The notes under the pieces were generated by a model that searched no databases, had not been told where the DNA came from, and worked only from the letters and a program-made list of their open reading frames with translations. A stretch of 64,000 nt of DNA from Spirosoma oryzae. Its GTDB lineage: Bacteria; Bacteroidota; Bacteroidia; Cytophagales; Spirosomataceae. The stretch spans positions 34,697-98,696 of the forward strand of contig NZ_PVTE01000019.1 of assembly GCF_003002825.1 (NCBI RefSeq), given 5' to 3'. How positions within the stretch are numbered: the first letter of the stretch is position 1; each line of letters starts with the position of its first letter. Below are positions 24,869-32,918 of the stretch, one piece after another. The position numbers were made by a program, and so were the translations under genes.

Positions 24869-26344
24869 CTACTTGGGAAATGAAAGCCGGAAAGTTGTTC
24901 CCCGCCCTACTTCACTTTCCACCTCGATCGATCCTTTGTGACTCCCGACTATATTCTGCGTTGCTGTCAGTCCAAGCCCCATACCGCCTGATTTGCCGGT
25001 AAAAAACGGGTCGAACAGCCGTTGCCGAACCGTAGGACTGATTCCCCCACCATTGTCGGTAATCTGCACGTATACTTTGTCAGCCGAACAATCCGTCCGC
25101 ACCTGCAACACGCCTTTGCCTTCTTCCATAGCTTCGACAGCGTTAACCAGCAGGTTGAGGATAGCCGTCTTGATCTGCTCCCGGTCGATCAGCGTTTGGC
25201 AATCGCCGGCTACGTAATCCGTCTCAAGCCGCATCCGTTTCAGCTTGATACGGTCGTTGACCATCATTACTGTCGAGCGAACGACTTCATTGAAATCCTG
25301 CCGACGACGCTCCGGTTCGCGCGGTTTCGATGAATTGAGCATCTCCGTAATCAGTTGCCCTATCCGGTCGACGTTGCGACCGATGATATCGGTAAACATG
25401 GTTACGTATTCATTATCTACTTCCAGCTCGTCTTTAAGCTGTTCGAGCGCCAGACTCAGGTTCGTCAGGGGATTGCGTACTTCGTGCGCGATGCTTCGGG
25501 CAATTTTACCCGTCATGCTCAGTTTCTCGGCCAGGATCAGGTCCTGCTGCGCCTTTTTCTGTTCGGTGATGTCGCGTACAATTCCCTGAAACCACTCGGG
25601 TTGCCCCCGGCTATCGTCCACGGCCCAGATCGACAACTGACAGATTCGTTTTCGCCCTTCCCGTGTCAGCAGAATGGCTTCGAAATCCTTAATCTGTCCG
25701 TGTTCGCGCACGTTAAAGCGCAGTTCACGCAGGCAGTTCAGATCGGCAAACAGACGGGCCGGGTTCATACCGCACAGCTGTTCCCGTGTGTACCCCAACA
25801 GCCGCTCGACGGATGAATTGGCATCCTGAAACCGAAGGTCATGATCGATTACAAAAATGGCGTCGATCGACCGTTCGAAGAGCGAGCGGTATTTGTTTTC
25901 CTTATCGGCAACTTCCGACAGTACGCTGGCCTGTCGGAGTGCGTACCGGATGCTGCGGCCCAGCAACTGCGCGTCGATGCGACCTTTCACCAGGTAATCA
26001 GCCGCCCCCATTTCCAGCGCCGACTGATCGACCGTAAGATCGTCCTGACCAGTCAGCAGAATCATGGGTGCCCGGCACCCCATCTGTGTTGCTTCCTGAA
26101 TCAGATTAATGCCGGTATGCGGCCCCAGGCGGTAATCGACCAGGTAAACGTCGTGTTTACCTGTCATAATCATGTCGATAGCCCGTTCATAACTATCGAC
26201 CCAGTCGAGTCGGATGTTGGCATTCTCACGCGACGATACCAGCGCCCGCGTAAGCATGTAATCGTCTTCGTCGTCTTCGACCAGCAGTACGTTAATCTTG
26301 TTTTGTTTTACCGGCGCATCAAGCAGCGAATCGTTACTCATCAT
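24869..26344 (-). CDS. REC-PAS-histidine kinase hybrid
   Basis: A 491-residue soluble signalling protein. An N-terminal receiver (NVLLVEDDEDDYML, phospho-Asp at 70 in YLVDYRLG) is followed by a PAS domain (residues about 150-265, ERSIDAIFVIDHDLRFQDAN), a HisKA domain with the phosphorylatable His in SIAHEVRNPLTNL, and a HATPase (LNLLVNAVEAMEEG, ITDNGGGISP, GGMGLGLTATQNIV). It has no membrane segment, so it senses a cytoplasmic cue or receives phosphate through its own receiver. The Rcp1-like single receiver gene at 26375 lies 30 bases upstream on the same strand, which makes a two-gene phosphorelay module likely. Confidence 0.94.
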   Translation of the reverse strand: MMSNDSLLDAPVKQNKINVLLVEDDEDDYMLTRALVSSRENANIRLDWVDSYERAIDMIMTGKHDVYLVDYRLGPHTGINLIQEATQMGCRAPMILLTGQDDLTVDQSALEMGAADYLVKGRIDAQLLGRSIRYALRQASVLSEVADKENKYRSLFERSIDAIFVIDHDLRFQDANSSVERLLGYTREQLCGMNPARLFADLNCLRELRFNVREHGQIKDFEAILLTREGRKRICQLSIWAVDDSRGQPEWFQGIVRDITEQKKAQQDLILAEKLSMTGKIARSIAHEVRNPLTNLSLALEQLKDELEVDNEYVTMFTDIIGRNVDRIGQLITEMLNSSKPREPERRRQDFNEVVRSTVMMVNDRIKLKRMRLETDYVAGDCQTLIDREQIKTAILNLLVNAVEAMEEGKGVLQVRTDCSADKVYVQITDNGGGISPTVRQRLFDPFFTGKSGGMGLGLTATQNIVGSHKGSIEVESEVGRGTTFRLSFPK

Positions 26345-26374
26345 AGGATAATAGCAATCAGGTCAGATCCTGCG

Positions 26375-26809
26375 CTAAGGCAGTTTTACAATATCCATCC
26401 AGTACATTTTCAGCGCCCCGATCATTTCGACTAGCTTACTGAAATGAAACGGCTTCGTAACAAACGAATTTACGCCCAGATTGTACGATTTAACCACGTC
26501 CTCATCGGCCGTCGACGTCGTCATAACGATCACTGGCAACCGTCGCAGCGATAAATCATCCTTAATCTCTTTCAAAGCCTGAAAGCCGTTCTTTCTGGGC
26601 ATATTCAGATCAAGGATGAGCAAGCTGGGCCAGGGCGCATTGTCTTCTGTGTAATTACCCCGCCGGTAGAGGTAATTCATCAATTCTTCCCCGTCATCGA
26701 CAAAGTGGATGCTCTGCGAATAGCCGCATTTACGCATCGCCTGTTCGAGAAACATGCGATCGTCCTGGTCGTCGTCGGCAATCAGAATTGTTGTCACTTT
26801 ACGGTCCAT
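26375..26809 (-). CDS. single-domain response regulator (Rcp1-like)
   Basis: A 144-residue receiver with no output domain. Acidic pocket ILIADDDQDDRMF, phospho-acceptor D67 in LLILDLNMPRKNG, switch Thr in VMTTSTADEDV and Lys in FVTKPFHF. The insertion RRGNYTEDNAPWP before the phospho-Asp strand is typical of Rcp1-type regulators, which pair with phytochrome-like or PAS histidine kinases. It is 30 bases upstream of the REC-PAS-kinase gene and probably co-transcribed, serving as phosphate donor or sink for it. Confidence 0.93.
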   Translation of the reverse strand: MDRKVTTILIADDDQDDRMFLEQAMRKCGYSQSIHFVDDGEELMNYLYRRGNYTEDNAPWPSLLILDLNMPRKNGFQALKEIKDDLSLRRLPVIVMTTSTADEDVVKSYNLGVNSFVTKPFHFSKLVEMIGALKMYWMDIVKLP

Positions 26810-27290
26810 AAACTTCAGCTAAGTATTGCTACGGGCGTGGTGGCTGTGCACAATTGATAAACGGTGCTAAGCATCCATTTCCACCTCAGATGCGCGATCG
26901 CGTGGCAACGATGGATGCGATTCCGCAACCAATCCTGTTTCAAAAATAACGGGAATACACCGGACTATCGCAAGTGCTACCTATTAATTCCAGTTAAGCG
27001 TACAGATGAATTCGAATTGCTCCCCCATCGAAGTGTTTCGTTGATTCCAGCGGCACAAACGAAAGCTATTCAAGCACGCCCATTTTTCGTTTTACTGACT
27101 GTGTTGTTCCCCAAGTTGTGGAGCTGAATCCGCAGTATAAAAGAGAAGCTACAATTCTACTTTTTCTGACACTGAATTGATTTACAGGTCATCAGCTCTG
27201 GCAAAACCAGTTCCGCTTACTATGGCATGATATTACGAACACTGAGCGAATTGTAGAAACGTGTTTTCTATGCATCAATTCACTAATACT
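26810..27290. other. gene-free region between receiver and barrel genes
   Basis: About 480 AT-richer bases with no believable gene. GCATCCAT (26871-26878) is mirrored by ATGGATGC (26911-26918). Just before the barrel gene, TGTAGAAA at 27252-27259 is the same half-site word as in the operator-like cluster at 30177-30216. A frame of 87 codons at 26864-27127 has no recognisable features and is not called. Confidence 0.5.
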
Positions 27291-27932
27291 ATGAAATTTT
27301 CAGCTAAACTGATCGCTACAACGCTGTTTACCGCAGGCACCCTTTTCTTCACTAATTCACAGGTTGCCGCACAGAGTACAGCTCGCATTGGTTTGAAAGG
27401 TGGTTTAAACGCCAGTTCACTATTTTATGATAATCAGGGAGTAACCAATAAGAACGAACGAATCGGCTTTAACCTCGGTGTATTTGCTCAGGCACCACTG
27501 GGCGAATTTCTAGCCATTCAGCCTGAATTATTGTACACAACGAAAGGCGCATCTGCCGATTACAACGTGCTTGGTCTCAATGGTCGCAACACGTTTAGAC
27601 TCAACTACGCCGAGTTGCCCGTACTGCTGACGTTTAAACTAGGGCAAGCCGTTGAGTTACAAGCGGGTCCATATGCCGCCTACCTGGTCAATTCGAACGT
27701 GAATTCGAATGGTTCGTTTGGAACAGGAACAGCTGCCATCAACGCGGATAACTTCAATCGGTTTGACTACGGTCTTGCCGGTGGTATAAACTTCTATTTC
27801 GGCAAAGCATTCATTGGTGCCCGCTACGGGCAGGGCCTGCAAAAAATCGCAAACAGTGGTGCGGCATCTACCCTGCTTGGCAATGCTAAAAACTCGGTGG
27901 GTATGTTATCCGTTGGCTTCAGCATCAACTAG
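27291..27932 (+). CDS. outer-membrane beta-barrel protein (PF13568-like)
   Basis: The ATG at 27291 gives a signal peptide (MKFSAKLIATTLFTAGTLFF with cleavage after VAAQ). Two upstream in-frame ATGs (27261, 27270) are possible but add residues before the signal. The mature part, about 185 residues, has the eight-strand pattern of PF13568 porin-family proteins: IGLKGGLNASSLFYD, GFNLGVFAQAPLGEFLAIQP, LNYAELPVLLTFKLG, LQAGPYAAYLVN, YGLAGGINFYFGKAFIGARY and final strand VGMLSVGFSIN. It is too small for a general diffusion porin; the function is unknown. A very long terminator follows. Confidence 0.9.
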   Translation: MKFSAKLIATTLFTAGTLFFTNSQVAAQSTARIGLKGGLNASSLFYDNQGVTNKNERIGFNLGVFAQAPLGEFLAIQPELLYTTKGASADYNVLGLNGRNTFRLNYAELPVLLTFKLGQAVELQAGPYAAYLVNSNVNSNGSFGTGTAAINADNFNRFDYGLAGGINFYFGKAFIGARYGQGLQKIANSGAASTLLGNAKNSVGMLSVGFSIN

Positions 27933-27940
27933 TCAGACTG

Positions 27941-27993
27941 ACCCCATAACGCACAAGGCCCGGCGATGAACCGGGCCTTGTGCGTTATGGGGT
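27941..27993. terminator. bidirectional terminator, 23-bp perfect arms
   Basis: Bases 27941-27963 are the exact reverse complement of 27971-27993 (loop CGATGAA). It sits between the barrel gene and the convergent sigma-54 activator. No T-run follows outside the stem. Confidence 0.85.
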
Positions 27994-28003
27994 CGATTGT
28001 ATG

Positions 28004-29464
28004 CTACAGATGAATATCGTACGCTTTGAGTTTGTTGTACAGCGTTTTCCGATCAATGTTCAACACTTCAGCGGCCTTCGTTTTGTTGTAGCCTGTTTTT
28101 TCCAGAACACGCAGGATAGCGGCCCGTTCGGCATTCTCCGACACGGATTTCAGGTTAGCGCCGGCCTGTCCGTTTGCCGGCGCACCGGTCCGAAGCGGCT
28201 CAGCACTGATCTGCGCACTGGGCACGGCATCCTCAACCGTAAGGTACTGCGGGGACACAATTTCCCGGGGCAGCACGTCCATTTCGATCATGTCTCCCTG
28301 CGTCAGCAGCACTGATCGCTTGATCACGTTCTGAAGTTCTCGCAGGTTGCCATGCCAGTAGTAGTCTTTCAATTTCTCCCGAGCCCCCTCGTCGAAACCA
28401 GCAATCTGTTTTTCCAGTTGCCGGTTAGCCAGTTCGAGAAAATGATCGGCAAAGATCATGATATCGGCCTTCCGGTCGCGCAGCGGTGACAGGTGAATCT
28501 CAAACTCATCGATCCGGTGGTAAATATCCTCCCGGAAGCGGCCCTGCCGGACCGCATCGCGCAGGTCTTCGTTGGTAGCAGCAATAATCCTGACGTCGAC
28601 AGCGATATCTTGGTTCGAACCGATCCGGCGGATCTTTCGCTCCTGTAATACGCGCAGCAGTTTGATCTGATTGTCGTACGACAGGTTGCCGATTTCGTCC
28701 AGAAACAGCGTTCCTCCGTTTGCGTATTCGAAGCTACCGGCTTTGTCGGACATTGCTCCGGTAAAGGCCCCCTTCACGTGTCCGAACAGCTCGCTGCCCG
28801 CCAGGTCTTTACTCAACGCACCACAGTCGATGGCGACAAATGGTTTATCAGCCCGCTTGCTGCGCAGGTGGATGGCGTTGGCAACGAATTCTTTACCGGT
28901 TCCTGTCTCACCCGTAATGATGACCGACATATCGGTCGGGGCAATCAGATCAATGTGTTTTTGCAGTTGGTCGGCTACGCGGCTTTTTCCGAAGATAAAC
29001 CGCTTTCCATCCGAGGTGGTGGCAACTTTGCCCGTAGCTGGCTTTGTCGCAGTAGGTCGCGCGGTAGCGGGTCCCTCCGTCGTTTGCTGCTTGAGGGTTT
29101 TGGCACGCCGTTCCAGGGCGCTTTTTATTGTCAGCAGGATTTCGTCTGGATAGAGCGGTTTGGTTACGTAATCATACGCGCCATGCTTCACACTCTGTAC
29201 GGCAATACGAACGTCTGAATAGCCCGTTATGATGATAACGGCCGTGGCCGGATTCAGCACCTTTATTCGACGAAGCATTTCCAGCCCGTCGATATCAGGC
29301 AGCTTGAAATCACAAATAACTAGTTCAAAGGTTTCTTTTCGTAATAAGGCCAGACCATCTTCTCCCCGCTGAACTGATGCCGTTTTGTATCCCTGTTTGC
29401 TCAGAAATCGCTCGAGCAACAGACAGATATCATGATTATCGTCAACGATCAGAATTTTTTCCAT
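28004..29464 (-). CDS. NtrC/AtoC-type sigma-54 response regulator
   Basis: A 486-residue activator with REC, AAA+ and Fis-type DNA-binding domains in order. Receiver: MEKILIVDDNHDICLLLERF with phospho-acceptor D52 in VICDFKLPDIDG. AAA+ part: Walker A GETGTGKE, the sigma-54 contact loop GAFTGA, and LFLDEIGNLSYDNQIKLLRV. C-terminal HTH: AAILRVLEKTGYNKTKAAEV with DRKTLYNKLKAYDIHL. It should activate promoters read by RNA polymerase with RpoN. No sensor kinase is adjacent; the other receiver genes of the block (26.4 and 29.6 kb) suggest cross-talk. A -7 element TATCTTTG lies at 29548-29555 on this strand. Confidence 0.96.
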   Translation of the reverse strand: MEKILIVDDNHDICLLLERFLSKQGYKTASVQRGEDGLALLRKETFELVICDFKLPDIDGLEMLRRIKVLNPATAVIIITGYSDVRIAVQSVKHGAYDYVTKPLYPDEILLTIKSALERRAKTLKQQTTEGPATARPTATKPATGKVATTSDGKRFIFGKSRVADQLQKHIDLIAPTDMSVIITGETGTGKEFVANAIHLRSKRADKPFVAIDCGALSKDLAGSELFGHVKGAFTGAMSDKAGSFEYANGGTLFLDEIGNLSYDNQIKLLRVLQERKIRRIGSNQDIAVDVRIIAATNEDLRDAVRQGRFREDIYHRIDEFEIHLSPLRDRKADIMIFADHFLELANRQLEKQIAGFDEGAREKLKDYYWHGNLRELQNVIKRSVLLTQGDMIEMDVLPREIVSPQYLTVEDAVPSAQISAEPLRTGAPANGQAGANLKSVSENAERAAILRVLEKTGYNKTKAAEVLNIDRKTLYNKLKAYDIHL

Positions 29465-29547
29465 GAAGTAAGGCCTTCCGGTTTTGAGGCCGGTAACAGG
29501 TTAAGGAAGGTGCTTCCACAAGCGGTTGGTTCGTTTTCCTTGTTCAA

Positions 29548-29555
29548 CAAAGATA
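29548..29555 (-). promoter_or_regulatory. Bacteroidota -7 element for the sigma-54 activator gene
   Basis: On the minus strand this reads TATCTTTG (consensus TAnnTTTG), 84 bases upstream of the ATG at 29464 and immediately after the upstream receiver gene stops. It suggests the activator has its own promoter. Confidence 0.6.
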
Positions 29556-29556
29556 C

Positions 29557-29988
29557 TTAAACCTGAGTGCTTTGCAAGGCCTTCTCTACTGACAGACGGG
29601 TGAACGGTTTTCCCACAAAAAAGTCGGCTCCCTGGTCGACAGCCCGACGCCGTTCCGCCTGTCCGTCGAATGCACTAATCATAATGACCCGTGCATTTAC
29701 CTGATCTTCCCGGATAAGCGGTAATAGGTCGAAGCCCAGTCCGTCGGGGAGGTTGAGGTCAAGAAAGATGGCGTCATACTGTTGAGAAAGTAAGCATTGG
29801 CGACCTTCTTCGATGTACTGCGCACAGGTAGGTATGTACCCTAATTTACGCAGCAATCCCGAAAGTAGCAGGCATATATCCGATTCGTCATCAATAATCA
29901 GTACACGCTTCGAGGAGACTGTATTCACTTTTGCAGGGGCTATTCCGGGCTGAAAACCGGTATTATATCGCGTCGTCATTTGTACCAT
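29557..29988 (-). CDS. single-domain response regulator
   Basis: A 143-residue protein: about 27 residues of leader, then a receiver domain and no output domain. Acidic residues in RVLIIDDESDICLLLSGLL, phospho-acceptor D77 in IFLDLNLPDGLG, switch Ser in MISAFDG and Lys in FFVGKPF. It lies 92 bases upstream of the sigma-54 activator on the same strand. A short receiver of this kind commonly acts as a phosphate shuttle; its partner kinase is not evident. The long gene-free region with operator-like sites (30.0-30.9 kb) is upstream of it. Confidence 0.92.
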   Translation of the reverse strand: MVQMTTRYNTGFQPGIAPAKVNTVSSKRVLIIDDESDICLLLSGLLRKLGYIPTCAQYIEEGRQCLLSQQYDAIFLDLNLPDGLGFDLLPLIREDQVNARVIMISAFDGQAERRRAVDQGADFFVGKPFTRLSVEKALQSTQV

Positions 29989-30176
29989 TGTAGTATAGCA
30001 GTCAACCCGCTTGCATCAAACGCATACAATTCTATGCCGAATTTGTCATCTAATGACTCAAACGGCCAAAAAAGGATATGGAAATAGTGCCAAAGGGAAA
30101 ATCGTATTGCTTACACCGGGCCCTGGCTTCTTAGTGGTGCCTGTGTGGGCATTATCTTACGTATATACCGTGTCAA

Positions 30177-30216
30177 TTTTCCACGACTTTTCTACAGTTG
30201 TAGAAAATTTTCTACA
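30177..30216. promoter_or_regulatory. operator-like cluster of TTTTCTACA half sites
   Basis: Four consecutive half sites: TTTTCCACG (30177-30185), TTTTCTACA (30188-30196), inverted TGTAGAAAA (30199-30207), TTTTCTACA (30208-30216). The two in the middle form a perfect palindrome with core TACA-gt-TGTA, the TACAnnTGTA form bound by BlaI/MecI/CopY-family repressors. The bound protein is not known. Confidence 0.6.
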
Positions 30217-30645
30217 CACACAGGCTAAACAAACGCCAATGGCTATACGCAGCTCTTTTCATATATGTTTGTTTAAACACTCATTTACAGCGACCTGCGT
30301 TTATAAAACTGTGTATCAATAGCTAATGCAGCTTCTGGCACACATTTTTCTACTTCAGCACATAGAAAGAGGCAATTCTGATTTACTCGAACGAACGTTA
30401 TGGGAAACCTTCTTTACGCGGTTGCATACTGTTAGCTCAGCACTTACACGGCTTAATAGTTTCAGCATCGGTAGTCGATAAGCGTTCTGCTGGTAGTCAT
30501 CGCCACAACACATCCGATTCACGGACGTGTTAGTTTGAAAAGAGGTTTCCTTGTCTTTAAGACAAACATAAATAGCCGGTTAGAGAACATAATGTTCACT
30601 CTGGTATAACGATTTTAGGTTAAGTACAAGTTACGGTGGGTACGG

Positions 30646-30682
30646 AATCCCTGCGCCAGTTTGAGCGCAGGGATTTTTATTT
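30646..30682 (+). terminator. orphan rho-independent terminator
   Basis: AATCCCTGCGC (30646-30656) pairs exactly with GCGCAGGGATT (30665-30675), followed by TTTATTT. There is no plus-strand protein gene in the 650 bases before it, which points to a non-coding transcript. Confidence 0.75.
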
Positions 30683-30908
30683 GTACCCTGCCAATCAACG
30701 ACTGCTGCCGAATCAGCCCTGTAAATCGACACAGTGAGGAATTGTTAGGGTATTCTGGGGAAATTTTTACTCAATCATTCCGTAAACGAACGTCAGCACA
30801 TGCAACTATAATTTTCTATATATCAATCATTTAATCTAACAAAATTGCGTTGGTATGGTATTCTCTCTGTGAAAACCGTATTTGTTCACTCACTAAATTA
30901 ACAGAGAA

Positions 30909-31160
30909 ATGAGAGCGTTACCCGGAATTTTGGTTGGTTTGGCAGTAGGTGCTATTGTCGGTGTTTTGTTGGCTCCTGAGAGCGGAAAGAAAACGCGCAA
31001 GCGGATTTCGTCAGAAACCGATTCACTGTTCAGCGACCTGCAGGATCAGCTTCAGTCTGGTCTGGACAGCATCAGAAGTCAGTACGATGATTTCGTCGAT
31101 CAGGCGAGTTCGAAGTCGAAAGACATCGCTGACGAAGTAAAACGCAAAGCCAAATTCTAG
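30909..31160 (+). CDS. YtxH domain protein (83 aa)
   Basis: An 83-residue protein. The N-terminal hydrophobic helix GILVGLAVGAIVGVLLAPES followed by GKKTRKRI is the YtxH signature (membrane helix, APxSGxxTR), and the rest is a charged amphipathic helix ending in KRKAKF. YtxH proteins belong to general-stress regulons in Bacillus; their molecular role is not settled. The next gene, a longer YtxH paralogue, follows after 32 bases in the same direction, and a long terminator closes the pair. Confidence 0.9.
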   Translation: MRALPGILVGLAVGAIVGVLLAPESGKKTRKRISSETDSLFSDLQDQLQSGLDSIRSQYDDFVDQASSKSKDIADEVKRKAKF

Positions 31161-31192
31161 TACAACCGCAAAACGGATAAACAATAGCAATC

Positions 31193-31588
31193 ATGAGAAG
31201 CACAAGAGATTTCTTCACAGGCATCATAACGGGCGTCGTCATCGGCTTATTGACGGCACCACGTAGCGGCAAAGAGACGCGCGAAAAGCTGGTCGATGAG
31301 GCAAACAAACGTAGCGAAGGCCTGAAAGACCAATGGGAAAAGGGCGTGGCTCAGGCGAAAGAAGGTTATGAGCAGGTGAAGAGCCAGGTCAACCAGTACG
31401 CTGATCAGGCGAAGACGCAGGTTAACCAATACGTCGATCAAACCAAGTCGCAGTTCGATACTGCAAAGAACGAAGCGAAGTCAGAGTTCGAGCGCGGAAA
31501 GTCGACGTTCAATTCAAAGGTAGATGACCTTGCCGACAGCGCGAAAGAAGGCGTAGACGACGCAAGAAACTCGTTCAAAGCCAGCTAG
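31193..31588 (+). CDS. YtxH protein with 11-residue repeats
   Basis: A 131-residue protein. Residues 1-30 are the YtxH anchor (FFTGIITGVVIGLLTAPRSG KETREK). From about residue 63 the chain is a run of six 11-residue units: KSQVNQYADQA, KTQVNQYVDQT, KSQFDTAKNEA, KSEFERGKSTF, NSKVDDLADSA, KEGVDDARNSF. Eleven-residue periodicity makes a continuous amphipathic helix, as in group 3 LEA proteins and apolipoproteins. A membrane-anchored, LEA-like desiccation or stress protein is inferred. It is the second gene of a two-gene YtxH operon. Confidence 0.88.
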   Translation: MRSTRDFFTGIITGVVIGLLTAPRSGKETREKLVDEANKRSEGLKDQWEKGVAQAKEGYEQVKSQVNQYADQAKTQVNQYVDQTKSQFDTAKNEAKSEFERGKSTFNSKVDDLADSAKEGVDDARNSFKAS

Positions 31589-31600
31589 TAACAAGCTGAT

Positions 31601-31656
31601 TCAATAAAGCAGCAGAGCCCGTTGACGACTGTCAACGGGCTCTGCTGCTTTATTGA
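31601..31656. terminator. terminator, 26-bp perfect arms
   Basis: Bases 31601-31626 are the exact reverse complement of 31631-31656, with a 4-base loop (GACT). It closes the YtxH operon before the efflux genes. T-rich bases are only inside the arm. Confidence 0.85.
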
Positions 31657-31752
31657 GCTTTAACATTCTTTTAATTCTTGTTTAAGTAATATTTAACAAC
31701 GGGATGTCACATTTGTAAGTGGTCTATTTCACCACGATCAACTAATTCTTCG

Positions 31753-32898
31753 ATGCCATCTAGTTTTGCTCTTTCAGTCTGCAATCCCACCTGGTCCCGC
31801 AACAAAGCCGTCGGCTATACCGTTGGCAAACTGCTCTGCCTTTCACTACTTACTACTTTTCTGGGAAGTTGTGGCTCATCAGAAAAGCCAGAACACGTTG
31901 CCAAACGGTCTACCAATCACATCAATCTGCTTAAAGCAGCAACGCTTGACACTGCCCGATTGGAGCGGACGAACAATGAACTCAGCCTTACGGGTAAAGT
32001 AACGTTCAATCAGGATCAGGTCGTCAAGGTTTTCCCGCTTGTCGGTGGTCACATTGAAGCGCTTAAAGTGGACCTGGGTGATTACGTTCGAAAAGGACAA
32101 GTGCTGGCGGTGATCCGGTCTGGTGACCTGGCCGACCTGGAGCAGGCTACCGTGACGGCCCGAGGTGAACTGGCCGTTGCTCAGAAGAACATGCAGGTGA
32201 CGGAGGGGATGAATAAAGCTGGGTTCAGCTCTGATCGGGATATGGTTGCCAGTCGTGAGCAGTTACAGGCAGCCAAGGGCGAAGTAAACCGCGTGGCCGA
32301 ACGGCGTCGAATTCTGGGCGGTAGCGGTTCTTCCTACGTCGTCAAGGCCCCCATGAGCGGCTTTATCGTCGAGAAATCGGCGTCGGCCGGAATGGAACTT
32401 CGGTCCGATGATCCCGAAAATCTCTTCACCATTTCCAATCTCGATCGGGTCTGGGTACTGGCTAATGTTTACGAATCAGACCTATCTCATGTCCACGAGG
32501 GTGATCGGGCACTGATTACGACCATCTCCTACCCCGACAAAGCCTTCAAAGGGCACATCGACAAGATATTCAACGTGCTCGATGCGGCCAGCAAGACGAT
32601 GAAAGTCCGGGTCACGCTCGACAACGCAGATTATCGGCTGAAGCCCGAAATGTTCGCCAACGTCAATGTTACCTACGCGGGTAAGGATGAGCGTGTCACG
32701 ATACCAGCCCGCGCGGTGGTCTTCGACAAGAATCGGAACTACGTCGTTGCCGTTGACCGGCAGAACAATCCCATTGTGCGGGAGGTGAGTTTATACCGAA
32801 CCATCGGTGATAAAACGTACCTGACGGCTGGCTTATCACCCGGCGACCGGGTCGTCAGTCGCAATCAGCTGTTGATCTACAACGCGCTGGGCAACTAG
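31753..32898 (+). CDS. RND efflux periplasmic adaptor, HlyD/CusB family
   Basis: A 381-residue membrane-fusion protein with a lipoprotein signal (LTTFLGSC, Cys about residue 40), so it is anchored to the inner membrane on the periplasmic side. Barrel-sandwich halves are visible as VFPLVGGHIEALKVDLGDYV RKGQ and YVVKAPMSGFIVEKSASAGM, enclosing an alpha hairpin of about 60 residues. The beta-barrel domain has LFTISNLDRVWVLANVYESD and MKVRVTLDNADYRLKPEMFA. It lacks the Met/His-rich extension of some CusB proteins. The RND pump follows 20 bases downstream, so the two should be one efflux unit for a heavy metal such as Cu, Ag, Co or Zn. Confidence 0.94.
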   Translation: MPSSFALSVCNPTWSRNKAVGYTVGKLLCLSLLTTFLGSCGSSEKPEHVAKRSTNHINLLKAATLDTARLERTNNELSLTGKVTFNQDQVVKVFPLVGGHIEALKVDLGDYVRKGQVLAVIRSGDLADLEQATVTARGELAVAQKNMQVTEGMNKAGFSSDRDMVASREQLQAAKGEVNRVAERRRILGGSGSSYVVKAPMSGFIVEKSASAGMELRSDDPENLFTISNLDRVWVLANVYESDLSHVHEGDRALITTISYPDKAFKGHIDKIFNVLDAASKTMKVRVTLDNADYRLKPEMFANVNVTYAGKDERVTIPARAVVFDKNRNYVVAVDRQNNPIVREVSLYRTIGDKTYLTAGLSPGDRVVSRNQLLIYNALGN

Positions 32899-32918
32899 TT
32901 GCTTCTCACCCACCGTGC

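Larger units (their letters stand above)
29989..30908. other. 920-base gene-free, AT-rich region
   Basis: No protein gene is supported. It contains the cluster of 9-11-base half sites at 30177-30216, a further partial copy TTTTCTAC at 30346-30353, and an orphan terminator at 30646-30675 with no gene in front of it. It is upstream of the receiver gene on the minus strand and of the YtxH genes on the plus strand, so long regulatory leaders or a small RNA are possible. Confidence 0.6.

Noticed and set aside
26864..27127. 87-codon open frame
   Set aside because: No recognisable domain, odd amino-acid composition with many Trp, Arg and Phe, and it lies in an AT-rich gap upstream of the barrel gene.
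30011..30322. 103-codon open frame across the operator-like cluster
   Set aside because: Low-quality composition (many His, Cys, Thr), no domain, and it overlaps the palindromic cluster.
30001..30908. Possible replication origin: AT-rich, gene-free, with DnaA-box-like TTTTCTACA words
   Set aside because: The words differ from the DnaA box TTATCCACA at a key position, no true boxes were seen in the gap, and dnaA is not nearby. The palindromic TACAnnTGTA arrangement fits a repressor operator better.
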